DNA of 64,000 nt from Porites lobata (lineage: Eukaryota; Cnidaria; Anthozoa; Scleractinia; Poritidae), in contig CALNXK010000566.1 in NCBI GenBank assembly GCA_942486035.1, positions 1 through 64,000 of the forward strand, written 5' to 3'. Below, piece by piece: positions 30,956 to 44,162 of this stretch. Position 1 is the stretch's first letter, and the number at the start of each line of letters is the position of its first letter. Position numbers and translations under genes: made by a program. The notes below the pieces were generated by a model. That model had not been told where the DNA came from. It was given only the letters and a program-made list of their open reading frames with translations, and ran no database searches.

Positions 30956-31389
30956 TGTAACATGATGTATGGGGCTGGTAAGCAGGTAGGTTGGCCATGT
31001 TAATTAAAGTACTTTCTTTTGTGGTTCAATCCGTGTCCATCGAGCTGTTTATTTATCAGAGGTTCCTCACATGAGTTGGCTCATAGGAGGCCCTTGATTG
31101 CAAGCTTTACTCCCGATTGTGTGCCGCACTAAAACTAAATCGTAATGATTGTCATAGCGGTTATATTTGCGTGAATCAAGTAATTACATTAAGATGAAGG
31201 CATGATCGAAGCATTTAGTGCCCTGAACTGTTGCTAAGTAACTACGGGAAAATATTGCTAAATTATTCCAGCGAAAAACGTAAGGGGCTTTCTTTGACGA
31301 AAGAGGGAACTTTGAAAAAAACGTGAGCTGCTGCGTCTTAAACCTGTGAATAGAAAATCTATAAACGGCAAAAGATTAGACAAGCTTAC

Positions 31390-31548
31390 CATGACCACCA
31401 TCTGTTGACCGATACGGTTGGATTGTTGATTCCGTGAAGAAGATCGATGGCTTGGCTATACTGCTCTGACGTTTGTACTTTCTCGTAAAAGGCCTGTCTG
31501 TTGTCTTGAGATTTCTGAAAAAGTACTTTCCGGAAACCTTGCTGCAAG
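31390..31548 (-). CDS. Basic linker exon of the C-type lectin gene
   Basis: Flanked on the minus strand by TTTTCTAG at the acceptor and GTAAGC at the donor. It is 159 bases long, both edges in phase 1, so it is read ACSKVSGKYFFRNLKTTDRP and so on with no stop. Lys, Arg, Ser and Thr dominate; there is no domain or membrane segment. It follows the C-type lectin exon in the same phase and strand. Further exons to the left were not identified. Confidence 0.5.
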
Positions 31549-33074
31549 CTAGAAAATACACACAAAAAAGGTATAGATAGATTGAAACAATACAAGACTG
31601 CAGTAGATTAAAATTAAGGCCTGCGAGAGACGAAAAGTTTTTAGAGACCAATGGATATTTGGAGGGATATCCTGAATCGAAGTCCACTTTATGGGCTTAC
31701 CATAAAAGTCGCAAAACCATGAACACCAGAAATAAGGCGTGAGAAAACTAATCCGCAAACAGCAACGGTATTTAGTTTGTGATTTTGATTTTTTGCTCGC
31801 TTGTCCTGGTCCCTGTTGTTCAAAAGTTGCATAGCGAAAACTAATTGCGTTATCCACTAGATAGTGATTTATTTAGTGGATAGTGCTATCCAGCTTTTGA
31901 ACAACTGGGACCTGAACGTTATTGTGTTGGTCACAATCAACATTTATTCACTGAAATTTTTCAGGTGTTCACGCTGGTTTTCTGAGTTTGACATTAATAG
32001 GGATGACTCTATGGTCCCCTTACAGTTTCAGCATAAACGGGGTTCGACTCTGATTCAAAGCACCCTGAAACGCCGTTGTTCCAGCAATTAATAAGGTTCT
32101 GATTCAACTCCAATTGAAAGCTAAATTTTGATGGAATTTTAATTAAGGCCTTCTGCTCCAAACATTTATCTGAGATTTCTCTGGTTCATTTATTATATCA
32201 ATAAAAGCCGATACTAGAAATTTCAGTCGAAAATAGCAGCATGTTTTACTAGAAAGGATTTTCTTTAAACAGTGCGGTTTTATTAAGCACTAATTTTGCA
32301 AAAAGCAAAATCTCGGAGCCATCGTCGAAAAAGTTATGACGAAGAGTTCATCATAGCTCAATGCGCCTGTATAATAATGACGGAGCCACCTTAAAATATT
32401 GTGAACTAATTAACTAATCCGGCATTATAAAAGCGTCAAATTTCCTGTCTCATTCTAATTCCACTTCAGAGCAATAGGCAAACCTCTAAGAAACCTCGAC
32501 GAAGCGGTTACTCTCAGGTGAACGTTACAAAATTCTGTATTAAAAAAAAAATGAACACTGTTGACGTCAAAAATGGACTCGCGTTGACGTTTGTTCGAAG
32601 TTGGCTAATTTATTAGTTGAGCTTTCCACAGAGGTCTATGTATAGAGCGAGTATTGAAAAGTTCTTATCATAGGGATAAGAGTTACTCAGTCCAAAGCGG
32701 ACAGTTTTTTTGTTGGTTCGGCAGACTGCATTGTAAACTGGTCACATAAAATTAATAGCAGTTTGTGGACCTGCGCTTCGTTTGCTAAACGGGTCGCACC
32801 CATGTGGGAATATCCGCCCAACAGAGCTTTCGTTCGTTGCCTATATCTATTTTTTTGTGAGCTGTTTGAAGAAAGTGGGCATAGGACGTTGTGTCAAAAC
32901 AACGCGTCCGTTTAGTAGAGGTGATTTCTCAATAGAGGTCAAATTTACGGTAAATTCTGGGAATTTGATTAGTGACCGCTTATCAGTTGGCTTCTTTAAT
33001 TTATTGAGGTTCTAAGTCAAACGAAACTCCCCAACAATTTGCTATGAAAAATTATTGAGTGTGACTTTACATAC

Positions 33075-33503
33075 CAACTTTTTTTTCACAAATGAACCCT
33101 ATGGAGCTAAATCTTTCTCCGCAATTGATGTTGCCGTACATTCCGCCGTGGAACATCTCAACACAATGCTCATCATGAAGGTTGTTTGGTTCTCCAGCAT
33201 TCCAACGCCAATTTCCTGTGCCATTTGGCTGGTTTTTACAGGCTTTTGTATCACTAGACCAGCACCATTTATGCGAAAAGTACCTTAAGCCAATGAACCA
33301 TCGTCTTCTTTTAAGTGCTCTCTGTTGATCTGATGTAATGTTGGTTGTAATATTTTTGAAATACCCCCATTCCTCCTCGGTTTGCATGGAGACCAGACCA
33401 CCATAGTTTCTTCTCTTGCAGTATTGGCGGGCCTCTTCCCAGTTAACATATTTGAAATCAAAGTGGTACTGGGAGCAGACATGTTCAACGTTTTCTGAAT
33501 GCA
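33075..33503 (-). CDS. C-type lectin domain exon
   Basis: The exon encodes a complete single C-type lectin-like fold, extracellular and probably sugar or ligand binding. Seen in order: WEEARQYCKRRNYGGLVSM (first helix and first Cys), the WIGL-like WFIGLRYF, EPNN in the long loop (EPN suggests mannose-type specificity), GNWRWNAGEPN, HCVEMF and the last Cys in GFICEKK. It is 429 bases, 143 codons, both edges in phase 1, typical of a shuffled extracellular module. The donor is GTATGT after GTTG. The acceptor TTCCCTCCCTTTTCAG is strong. The frame also continues upstream to an ATG at 33570 with a signal-like start, an alternative discussed in the findings. Confidence 0.8.
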
Positions 33504-33570
33504 CTGAAAAGGGAGGGAAGACGGCAATCGACATATATAAGAGCAGTAGAAGGAAGCATCTTCCATTCAT

Positions 33571-34645
33571 TAAGACGGTAGGGAAAGGAGATCGAGAAGA
33601 GTTGCACGAAAACCGCGTGTCCGGGGCTGGGATGAGAGATGAAAGCTTGCTCTTTTTTTCGTTGCCCGCCCGCTTTTTTTGCTCGCCTGCAATGCCACAG
33701 AGACTGGCACAGACTACAAAGGAGGCTTAACCTGCTAGATTTTCTTGAGGTAAGATTTCAGATGTCCTTAGGTGAGTATGACTATCTTAGAAACGTTTTA
33801 GTGTAGAAATGCTTAAGTGCTTGATTTACTTGGTGATTTTTAGCTGTAGAGTAGGACGAGGTTGTTATCCCCTATCCTACGTGACAGGCACACAAGAAAT
33901 ATAATGGAGCTTGAATCGGACAAGGTGATGCTTGCGAGAAAGCAACACCCCTAAGGTTTTGCTTATAAAAGTAGTAAACTGCGTAAACTAAAGCAAAAAC
34001 AAGTACAGAAAAGGAACAGATCTTCGTTATACCTTCCTTTTTCGTGTCTGTCTACGCGTCCCTCTTCGTTTCGTAGATTTACATCAGAAATAAACACTTC
34101 TCTCTTGCTCTTTTTTTTTTTAAGCTACGATAATAGCGGTTTTTATGCCAGAGACGTTAAGTCGACAGTGGGACGTTAAAGTCGTTCTTTAACGTCTAAT
34201 GTAAAACATAGGCACGTTAAACGTGCATGAGCTATTTGGAATGCTTCAGTGTAACTATAATACTTCGGTGTAACCTTACCAAGAGTGATGAATCTACCTT
34301 TTTCATCCTAAATGTAGATTTGGGTTTTGTGCGAAATTGGGTATTGCGTTACATAAATGAAAACGCGAAACGCTCTGCTGAGTCGATCCTCAACCTATAC
34401 ATTCACTTTCCTCTGTCTTTCCCTGTTACATCTGGTGCAAATTAAACAAATTGTTAAAGTAAAATAAATTTTTATTCACCAAACGTTGATTAGAAGGAAA
34501 ACTCTAAGGTTTCCCCGGAGTTTCTTAAGCCAAAATGTGACTCATCGATTATTGAATAGTTACGAAATACCAGGATTTTTATCTTTGAGGTAGATGGTTG
34601 CATCATCATAATTCACGAGGTTTTCACGTGCGATTCTACTCAGTC
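33571..34645. other. Probable intron or flank of the lectin gene
   Basis: No coding exon recognised. Confidence 0.35.
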
Positions 34646-35572
34646 AAACAGTCTTTAACTCCGACAACTTATTTCTTCATGTTTTAAAAGTTATTGCTTC
34701 TTAAAAGACAAGAGCCTTTTTAAGGCATTGGTTACAAAACGAAACAGATCTTCATACGTCCAAGTTACTATTTATCATTGTGAAAAGCCAATCTGCATGA
34801 GATGTAGAGTCACACAGCTGGCACGTGAAAGTGTTGGACTTTGCCCCCTTTCGTGGTTCGTACGTGAGGGAATTCGAGTTATCACACAGTAAACTACTAA
34901 ACAGAGTTATAAAAATAACTCTTGCACACAATCTGCACGTGAAGATGTTGGTCTTTGGACCTTTTACAATTCGTACGTAAAAAAAAGGCAAATTGTTTAC
35001 TACAAAATTTTCTCAAGCGATTTTAAGAAATCACCTCGGCTTCATTACAACATCTGCAATTAAATTATGTTTCATGCAACGTCAAGGTTGATAACCTAAC
35101 ATTTATTAACATTTGTGAAACAGTCTTTAACTCCGACAACTTATTTCTTCATGTTTTAAAAGCTATTGCTTCTTAAAAGACAAGAGCCTAGCTCTTTTAG
35201 GGCATTGGTTACTAATCGAAACAGGTCTTCATACGTCCAAGTTACTATTATTATCTGCATGAGATGAACAGTCACACAGCTTGCACATGGAAGTGTTGGA
35301 CTTTGCCCCCTTTCGTGGTTCGTACGTGAGGGAATTCGAGTTATCACACAGTAATCTAGTAAACAGAATTATAAAAATAACTCACGCACACAATTTGCAT
35401 GTGAAGATGTTGGTCTTTGGCCCTTTTATAATTCGTATGTAAAAAAAGGCAAATTGTTTTACCACAAAATTTTCTCAAGCGATTTTAAGAAATCACCTCG
35501 GCTTTATTACAACATCTGCAATTAAATTATGTTTCATGCAACGTCAAGGCTGATAGCCTAACATTTATTAAC
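34646..35572. repeat. Two tandem 0.46-kb units, each with two sub-units
   Basis: 34646-35110 and 35118-35572 are direct copies with about 90% identity by eye. Each unit has two related 100-base parts, marked by CACGTGAAAGTGTTGG(A)CTTTG and TCGTACGTRA. On the minus strand the sub-units read KGAKSNTFTCQLC and KGPKTNIFTCRLC. Confidence 0.8.
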
Positions 35573-37975
35573 TTCTAAGAAAATTATCAAACTGCCGAAA
35601 CATATTTCTACTTGTATCATGTTACTCCACTCAATACAACAGTATCTAATTTTTGTGTCAACTAGCTTCTTCCAATTTTATTCCCTACGCTACTGTTTCT
35701 ACTTAAGTTACGCACCTTAACTAAATAAAATACGTTTCAGAAACTTTAACACTTAGTATGCAGGAAGGATGTATCATGTTGTTCACTTTTTATTCTTTTT
35801 TTTTGTTGTTTTGCCAGAACGAAAAAGGTCTGTTGAACTTTGTAAGCCAGAGAATAATATTTTTAAAGCTTGTTTACAGGATTAACAATACTCGGTACAG
35901 CTTTCACAAAAATAAGCTGCCTTTTTAAACTTCTAAAACCACATTTTATAGGGCGCATACTTTCGAATTAAAGTCTATATCTAAATATCAATTATTGCTT
36001 CATTGGAAGAGCTTTGAAAATATATGATCTTTTATACTCTACCCAGTTGTAGCAGGTGAAACAGAACTCATACTGACGTGCGTTGTACCGATAGCCGAAT
36101 TAGGTCAGAAATGCCTTGAAGCAGCATCCATACTAAAATATGAACCGTTAAACAGCTGCATCACTGTACACAGCGTTTGAATCATGAAGATTTTTAATGT
36201 AATTCTTCCAAACACCTGTAGCCGTAATAAAAGACGAAAAATTGTGAAGAATCAAGATGGCGGTCTCAAAGTGCCCTTGTTCGATCTTTACCTATGCCAT
36301 GTTTAAATAGATGCCAAGATCTCATTGGTTCCTAAGCATCAACTCATAGTACCTTCAACCTTATTGGCTCTTGCAACAAACATCCCAACATACAAAGCCA
36401 CAAAGATACAAAGCCACAAAGATACATACGCTCACACCACTGACATATGACCTATTTTTTTCAAAATAGCTCAAAAATGACAGACGCATTTATCTTCTGA
36501 CGACTTCTTCTTTGTGCGTCGTTCTGTCGCACTTGACAGACGACTTAAAAACGTCTCAGCCGGGGAGCGTCTAGTCATAAAAACAAGACGCCTTATAATG
36601 TATACAGGTATACATGTATAGAGGGTATTGGATGAACCTAGCGTAACAGGAACGGTTTTTAGGAACGTTTTATCATACAAGCAGTTTTATGATTTAAGAC
36701 TTTTGGGGTATCATATTCCAAAGTGTTAAAACACTTTGGAATGTCGTACTCAAGTGATCCAGGCCGTAACTGGAATGGTTGACTGGAAGCAACAATTTTG
36801 GAAGCCAGTGGCTTAGCTACCTTCAGCAAAAATAAGTGTAGGTTATGACGTGTTGTTAAAATAGTTTGATCGAACTAATAATAGGTCATTTTAGAACCAA
36901 AAGTCTGCTGTTGCAACAGTTTTGGCTGTTCACGGGGAGCAGTTTACCTTTTCCATACTGAATCTCTACCAAAATTTGTTGTTCTAAAGATTACGCTTTA
37001 TACCAGAGTGCGGATTTTCTTTTTTTTTTTACTGGGGCTTACCCCTGTCTTTCCAAGCCAAGTGTCTCCATCAAATTGATGGGGGTTTGTGTCTAGCTGG
37101 GTGTCATGTTGTTGCACGGACACAGAGCTATCATCTGGTATGCACTAGGGTAGCCTGGTTAAATTCCAGGGGGGTGGGGTTGTTGTAAAGTTTGGTGTGT
37201 TTTCGCACTGTTATGCAGTTTGTTTGTGCTGTTTGCATGAAAGCAATGACCCACTCTGTTGATAATGTTCCAAGTCAGCAAGCAGTTAAACTGGTGGTTG
37301 TAGGACTTGGTTTTGTTGAGCAGTGCTGGTTTAGATTGTTTTTGGGAGACCAGTTGCAACGAAAAATGGGGTGCACTGCGGAAATAGCTTTGCAATCGGT
37401 GACGCCAACACTAAAAATTGTCTCTCAAAATGTCTTATTTTCCAGACTAATGAGGAAAGCTTCACTTTTGTTACCTTCAAGACAGAGAAATCAAATCAAA
37501 TCAAATGGAAGCTCATGTATTCAAGAATTTCTTTTTGAGGTGAGGGTTTACTTTTCAAGTAACAAGGGCCATTAAATTACCAATCATTGCGAGAGACTGA
37601 CATGTTTTAGTAGCCCGGTTTTCTAAAAACCAGGTATACATATTTTTAATGGAATGAGTTTTTTCAATGGAAATTAAGTGTGTTTTTTAATGGAAAGGAA
37701 TTGTAAAGAGTGTTTTGACTGAATAATTTTTTAAGCGAAATAAATCGTAAATAGGATTTTATAGTTAGCTTTGTTATCAATAAAGTTTCCTTTAATTTTA
37801 AATTTGATTATTATTATTATTAACCTCCTGAGCTTAAACCGAAAAAAATGCCTGGCTACGCCCCAGGATTTTCTACAGCAGCAAATCAGAGTATATTATC
37901 CATGAGGGTTATTCGAAGAACATCGAGCAGATTAGGTTTTGTTTTCCTCGCATCGAACGAAATTTAGGCCCAGTT
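35573..37975. other. Non-coding stretch
   Basis: No exon with domain evidence. Poly-T and short AT repeats near 35790 and 37020. It would be intron if the exon at 39139 belongs to the lectin gene. Confidence 0.4.
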
Positions 37976-38373
37976 CAGACGTCGTGCTTCTGCCGTGCCG
38001 AACTAAATTCAGGAATTAATTTCGACAAAAGCACGGCAGAAGCACGGCGTCTGAATCAAACTTTTGAATTAAGTTCGGCAAGCAATTAAGTTCGACAAGC
38101 GCTGCCGTGCTACACGGCTCTGGCACGGCAGCGATTCAAACGTCGTGCTTCTGCCGCGCTAAACAAAATTCATAAATTATATTAATGTATTTTGGAGAGA
38201 TTGCGTTCCCACGGGGAGTTGGGAGAAGAATTGTTACGAGGCATCAGTAACTCCTGAATTTGGTTCGACTCTGGCACGACGTCTGAATCAAAGTTGTTTT
38301 CCTGCCGTGCTACAGTCGAACCAAATTACAATTAAGTTCGGCACGGCAGAAGCACGACGTCTGAACTGGGCCT
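37976..38373. mobile_element. MITE with about 40-bp inverted ends
   Basis: Starts AGGCCCAGTTCAGACGTCGT and ends with its complement. The words GCACGGCAGAAGCACG and their complement recur inside, so the element is built from internal repeats of its own end. Length 398 bp; no coding region. Confidence 0.85.
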
Positions 38374-39138
38374 TATTTAACTCAATTCTTTTGTTTTATC
38401 TGAGTGTTGTACGCAAGCACGAATGTAAATTTCTGAAACAGTACCAGTTTGTGTTTTGTTTATTCAACTTTCCCATAAAGAGAATAGGTACTAGGCTTCA
38501 GAGCCAAATAAAAAAGCAAACTGAAACGCGCACTTTTGATGAGGGAGGAAGAAACTCACGTTTCGAGGCTATTGTCTATTCAGGTTTGTAATATTCCGTT
38601 CAGCCTAATTCCGTTTTCAGACATAGAGGAGGTAAAGAAATTCAGAATGTCTGTCCTACCTTTTTGTAGTTCACTGTAATAGTGTGATATGCTCTACTGT
38701 GATAAATGACTTATTCAAGAATTTTTTGTCCTCACTTGGCCTCCGCATGGTATTTGATAAATGAAAATTTTCCGGTAGCAAGTAACATGTAACTGGTGCA
38801 AAATTAAATTCATATGTCCCTTTTTTTCAACTGTGTAGAGCAATATTTGATTTTCCAATTGAAAGAATGTCTTTTTTTTTAAACCAATATACCGTGTACC
38901 GCCTATATGAATTTTGGAAACTTCCTCGTTACTATTCAATGAAAGAAATTTGGCAACTAACGCCTTAACGCCTTAACGGAAGAGATAGGTGTGTTATGAA
39001 TCATAGATTGAAGGTTTTGTCCAGAAAGATTTCAAAGAGCGCGGACGGTAAGCTTGTGCCAATTTACTCAATAACCATGCATGGGCTAATTATATATATC
39101 AGACCAAATGATGAAAAATAGAGAAAAAATTTACTCAC

Positions 39139-39259
39139 CAGAGCTGCTGCCTTCGCCTGGAGTGTTAGCTTTCCAAACCAAGACAAGGCAGATTATAACG
39201 CCGACATTTATACCCCTTTTCGTTGCGATATTAGTGGTATACATATTAGATTTAGACAT
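39139..39259 (-). CDS. Possible first coding exon with signal-like segment
   Basis: Starts MSKSNMYTTNIATKRGINVG, followed by the hydrophobic run VIICLVLVW and a GEGSSSG tail at a GTGAGT donor. It is 121 bases from the ATG, leaving phase 1, which fits the acceptor of the C-type lectin exon at 33503. The hydrophobic run could be a signal anchor or signal peptide. Assignment to the lectin gene is an inference from phase and strand over a 5.6-kb gap. Confidence 0.45.
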
Positions 39260-39949
39260 CTACTGAGGCCAAATTGAGAAGAATTACACTGCCTTCCTTT
39301 CTTTGGAGGATTGTTAAACTTTCTCTACTCCCGTAGAAGGTTGATTAATCTACATGAAGTTTCGGAATTCTCCTGCGTGGCACAAGTTTAGCATCTTTGT
39401 GTCACAAATTTAGAAACTAAGGGAATATATCTGATTGACAATCAGCACAAACGCCTATTTCATTTTCTTCGCGAAGGTGTGTCGTTTCTGTCAAACCTGT
39501 CGGGCTATCATAATTTATTCAGCTTTTTTCTGGTCAGCCGTAATTTTTTTTGCAGAACCTTGTATAGCCCTCGTTTTTCAAATCCTTGGGGTATTTCAGT
39601 TGTCCCAGGAGAAATTGAAGACCATGGGAAGGGGGGGGGATGGGTGGTCAAAAAAGGTCCATTGTGGGAGACGCGCAAATGGTGAATTGTGCGAAAAAAT
39701 TTACGGCCGACCCAAAAAAGCTAAATAAATTAGAATAAATTACTTTTCTATGTATTGCACGATGATAACATTGTGTTCGTTACCGCATCTGTCTGCCCGG
39801 TGACGACTACGACTGTTTTGTAGAGAAAATAATCCGGAGGTTCTTTATTCCCGGAGGGTTGCAAGCAGAACAGTGAATGATTTTCAGAGGTATTTTCGAC
39901 CTTTTTTCTTGTACCAAAAATGAGACAAATTGAATAAAATAGTATTCAC

Positions 39950-40058
39950 CAATGTTACGTTCTTCCCCTTGAACTAAGACATTCAGAACCCAAAAAAGAC
40001 GCAAAAAGCTACTCTTTTCTTCGTTGCGATGCGAAAGTGACCTACGGTGATATTCCAT
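39950..40058 (-). CDS. Alternative possible first exon
   Basis: ATG at 40058: MEYHRRSLSHRNEEKSSFLR, then LFWVLNVLV and EERNIG at a GTGAAT donor. It is 109 bases, again leaving phase 1. The hydrophobic run is short. It could be an alternative first exon of the same gene or chance; the donor is weaker than that at 39138. Confidence 0.3.
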
Positions 40059-42069
40059 GCTTTGCTATTGTGTCAGAAAATCGAAACATCGGGTAAATAG
40101 AGATAACACACTCCTTTATAGTGCAAGGTTTAATCTGGTGAAGCCGTCTCATGCAGATTCCAAGAATGTAACCCAAATGGAGCAAAAACTATCAACAACG
40201 TACGGTATGCTCGTTTTTTAGAGAACTGCAATATGATGAATTTAAGTTAACACAGACCCGAGTGGGGATCAGATCATATGCTTATTTCATTTTCTGCGCC
40301 ATTGTTACTACATTTTACATCTGTTTTTGTATTGACCTCGTCAAAATGTCAAACAAATTTAAAAGAATTAGCATGTCTATGATAATAATATATAATATTA
40401 ATTATAAAAGTAGATATAATTATCATAAAAATTATCCCAGAATCATTTGAGGCATTATTTTGTAAAAGCTTTATAACTTTGACATTTTTATACGTAGAAG
40501 ACTGTCAGACCACAACAAGATAACATTTGCTAGCCTTAGCCCTAGCCTCAGCTCTGATGGAGCGTTTTTTATTTCTTTTTTATTATTATTTTATTTTTTT
40601 AAGGAGGGAGGGGATTGTTATTTCTTCTTCGAAACTAAACTTTCCCTGAAGTAACAACCTCTATATTTGCGCCCTGGACGGTCTGAGTATTCCATTCTTA
40701 TGAAGCTCTTGTTGATGCAAATACGAAAATCCTTAAATATGAATGACTGAGACCAGGTTTTATGAGCCTGCAAGACTGAGCTCCCCATCCAAACCCTTGT
40801 TTTCACTAACACCGCTGGACACCACAACCTGGTTAAGGTCATTGTTATCTAAGGCCTTCCTTTAAATACACTCTTGAACTTAAATTCGTTTCGAATTTTG
40901 ACGCCCAGTCCATCCGAAAGCACATGTGACACATGATTTTTCTTACTTTCTTGCACAATTGATGTTTCAAGAATTCCATGTACCTCTCTATACAGGCCTG
41001 TCTATAATGACTGTCAATATTTCTTGAAATTTTAAAGAAAGAATGGTACATAAACTCCCTTTTTTCCTAGGATTTTCAGTGGTTCTTGCAAATTCCGGCA
41101 GGGGATCTTTGCAGAAGAAAGATAGTCTTCTCTTCATTTTCGGTTATAAAGGATTTTTGAAATGCAACTATTTTCGGGACTGGTGCATCATCTATTCGCG
41201 AGGCAACTCCTTTCGCAACTCCCACGCATTTCTTACCACCCGGTAATCCTCACTGTGTTAGTACTGTTGTAGAATTTCTTATTACTTACATCAACAAACT
41301 TTACGATTACAACACCGACTGATTGTGAGTCTTTTTCACCTCTCCTTGCTGAGCTGTTTCGAAATCTGGGGATAACCGTCTATTTAGATATGCTTAAATT
41401 TGTAACAAGCAGCAAAATACCCGTAGATACAGATAAGGTGGTAGATATAATCGCTCATTAAAAGCAAGTAAAGATATCTACTTTACACAGAGAAATATAA
41501 AAATTACTTATCTATTCTTCTTTTTCTCCCATGACCGTGATTACGTAATATATACTAACAAAGTTTTCCATGTAGAATTTGAAAATCTCACTCATCATCG
41601 CATTTAGTAAAATTAAGTGAGTTCACACTAAAGCCTAAGTGCACTTGAAGTGCATTTGAGTTCAAGTGTACTTGAAAAGCACTTGAATTGCACTCAGCTT
41701 TTAATTAACAAATGGCGTTCACACTAAAGTTAAGGTGGCTGAACACAGTTTTGGCAGTTTGTGAGTATATGTTATTTGCCAAATCCAAGGGAAACGTTGC
41801 AGCTCACAAGCTGAAACTTGGCAAGTGAAAAATATACCGGTGAAAACTTTGTTTGACAGGTAGAATGTGACGTTTTCGTAGTTTCCATGGCAACATGAAC
41901 GATTCAAAACAACCTTAAAATTTCACTTTTCCTCAGTTTACATAAAATTCGGTCATTAGATTTGCCTTTAAACATGCACACAGCTTACTGAGATTAATCA
42001 TTACCATTTGAAAGTTATTAGACCAAATTTTAACAGACGGGTTCTGAGATAGTCAATAATATAATTGGA
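40059..42069. other. Non-coding stretch with repeat fragments
   Basis: No gene recognised. 41600-41725 has interleaved AAGTGCACTTGAA words and two copies of TTCACACTAAAG; similar words occur at 51815-51865. An AT-rich low-complexity stretch lies at 40375-40430. Confidence 0.4.
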
Positions 42070-42074
42070 CTGTA

Positions 42075-42236
42075 CAGTGGCAGATCCAGGGGAGGGGCCC
42101 GGGGGAACCGCCCCCTATTATTAGACCAAACTGAGGCCCGAAGGGCGGAAAAAAATTTTTAGAGACCGCCCCCCTTTATGTAAGGGACTGGATGAGCGCC
42201 CTCCCCACCTTATCTCAAGGTCTGGATCCAGCACTG
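42075..42236. mobile_element. Short MITE with CTGTA duplication
   Basis: Ends CAGTGGCAGATCCAG and CTGGATCCAGCACTG are imperfect inverted copies, with a G- and C-rich core. CTGTA occurs directly outside both ends (42070-42074 and 42237-42241). 162 bp, no coding region. Confidence 0.7.
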
Positions 42237-42241
42237 CTGTA

Positions 42242-44162
42242 ATTATTAAATGTGTCACAAAATTCGTCTGTTCAACTTTCACTTTAAAGTTCTCATTATT
42301 CAAAATACCATAAAAGTAAAACTTCGGCCAAATATCAGAAAGTTTTAAGGACGGAGCCCACTAATGGAAAGTATTTTTTCCCAGATAACGCCTATGTGAG
42401 ACAAGTAGATCATATCAGGGGCTATTGAAATCCAAAAACAAAACTGGGGATAACCACGCATTTTTCAGAGATAACTGCGCTTCAATATGGAGAAAAACGC
42501 TGAATGGGCATTTTTTTTCAGAATGTACACGTGAACTGGCACAAATGCAATGCTATAATAATTGTAACAAGGTTTCAAAATAAACAACAAATGATAACAT
42601 AGCAACTGCTCTATAAACGTCTTTCTTTGAAATATCAGCACAACTGGGAAGTTATCAGCAGTTACCCCTCTCCACGTGTTTGCCTCAAAAATAGTGCAAA
42701 CGACATTTTCCCCGAACCAAAAATTGATCGTTTGCTGAGTAGGCTAAGTACCTTCATTTGGTAAGATAAAAAGTAGGGGTTACCACGCGTTTTTAGAAGT
42801 TAAATTGGTTGGTTTCGACCTTAACTTAATCGCATTGGTGGGGGTATTTACATTTTTCCCTATCCCCTTCCTGGTCAGTTTCACTATTGCTTCACTCAAC
42901 GCGGAGTAATCTGGGATATCCAAAATGGCTAACAGTCAGAGAACACAACAACACACGGAGGAGAGCAAAAACAGAAAGTGAAGCAGGACAAATCCATGGA
43001 CTCTAAGGAAAACAAATTATACTGTTTCATTCAACTGGAGCTTCTCCGTCTCAAACATTTAACAAAAATTTTTGGAGAAGAACAATCTCCAAGGTATTAG
43101 AGATTACTTGCAGCGCACATAGAGTAGTATGGCGAGCTCAAGATCCACGGCTGGTGCTGTAGACAAGCTACTGTACTGTAGTGGAAAATAGTCGACAGGG
43201 ACTCTAAGACAGGTACTCCGTCGATCGTTTGCTTACCCGCAAATTTCCTCAAGATTTTTTGAACTGTAGATGTAATATGGATTGTAAACCTTCCATGGTT
43301 TTTTTTTTTATCATTTTACCTGGTACCTCGATCGAATATGTTATTAAACTTGCATACATTCAATGAGCTTATATCTGTGCTTTGCGCCATCTCTTTCGGG
43401 CTTTGCCACAAATGTCATATGACATAAATGATTTGCATAGACTCAAGTTCCATACATGAGCTCTCTTTTAAAAAAGCTGAATAGTGTGAAAGTACTTGTA
43501 CCGAATGCGTTTATGTACCCTCATATATACAATGGGCTATAATGATCATTTTATATATTTCGTTTTGATTTTTTTTTACTGTAGCATTCTGTGTCATGAT
43601 CATTCACTATTTTTTCGTTTCTGAATGTTAATTTTAGCCTTAACAGTATCTGTTAAACCTAAGAAAGTCTTAGAATGGAAATACTTTATTTTACCTTCCA
43701 AATGGCAGCTATGTCTAAATGTCCAGATTATGTGTGGCGTGAAATTGAACCTTAAGAAATACTATCTACACGACAAGCTAAGCTGCCAATGAGTCAATAA
43801 TTTCAATGCTTAGTAATGCCAAAATGCTTAAATAACAATGATAATAGCAAAAAGCATTACAATTTTTTTACCATTTTTTCCACGATGAAAGCGTTTCCTT
43901 TGCAGTCCACAACTATTTGTGAAGTTGCGATCTCAGCAATCCAAGCAATCTCGTGATAGTTTTTTTCTTGTTTGTTCAACAAATAAAAGCCTCGGACTCT
44001 CAATGAAAGGGTTGTCTGTATGTACTCGAACGCTTTAAATCTTTCTTCTGGTGAATAATTACATAAAATTTTACAAAATTAAAGAAATATCCGCGAAGTG
44101 TTTATAGCAGATTAGCCGATAAAACGCAAAGGACGCGAGTGAAAGGTAAGCTTGCAGTTTCT
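42242..44162. other. Non-coding stretch
   Basis: No gene seen. Confidence 0.4.

Noticed and set aside
33285..33566. Second minus-strand frame inside the lectin exon.
   Set aside because: It is a shifted reading of the lectin domain; the lectin frame has all the conserved residues.
40618..41051. Adjacent minus-strand open frames, the first ending in a Lys-rich tail.
   Set aside because: The frames do not join through plausible splice sites and show no domain.
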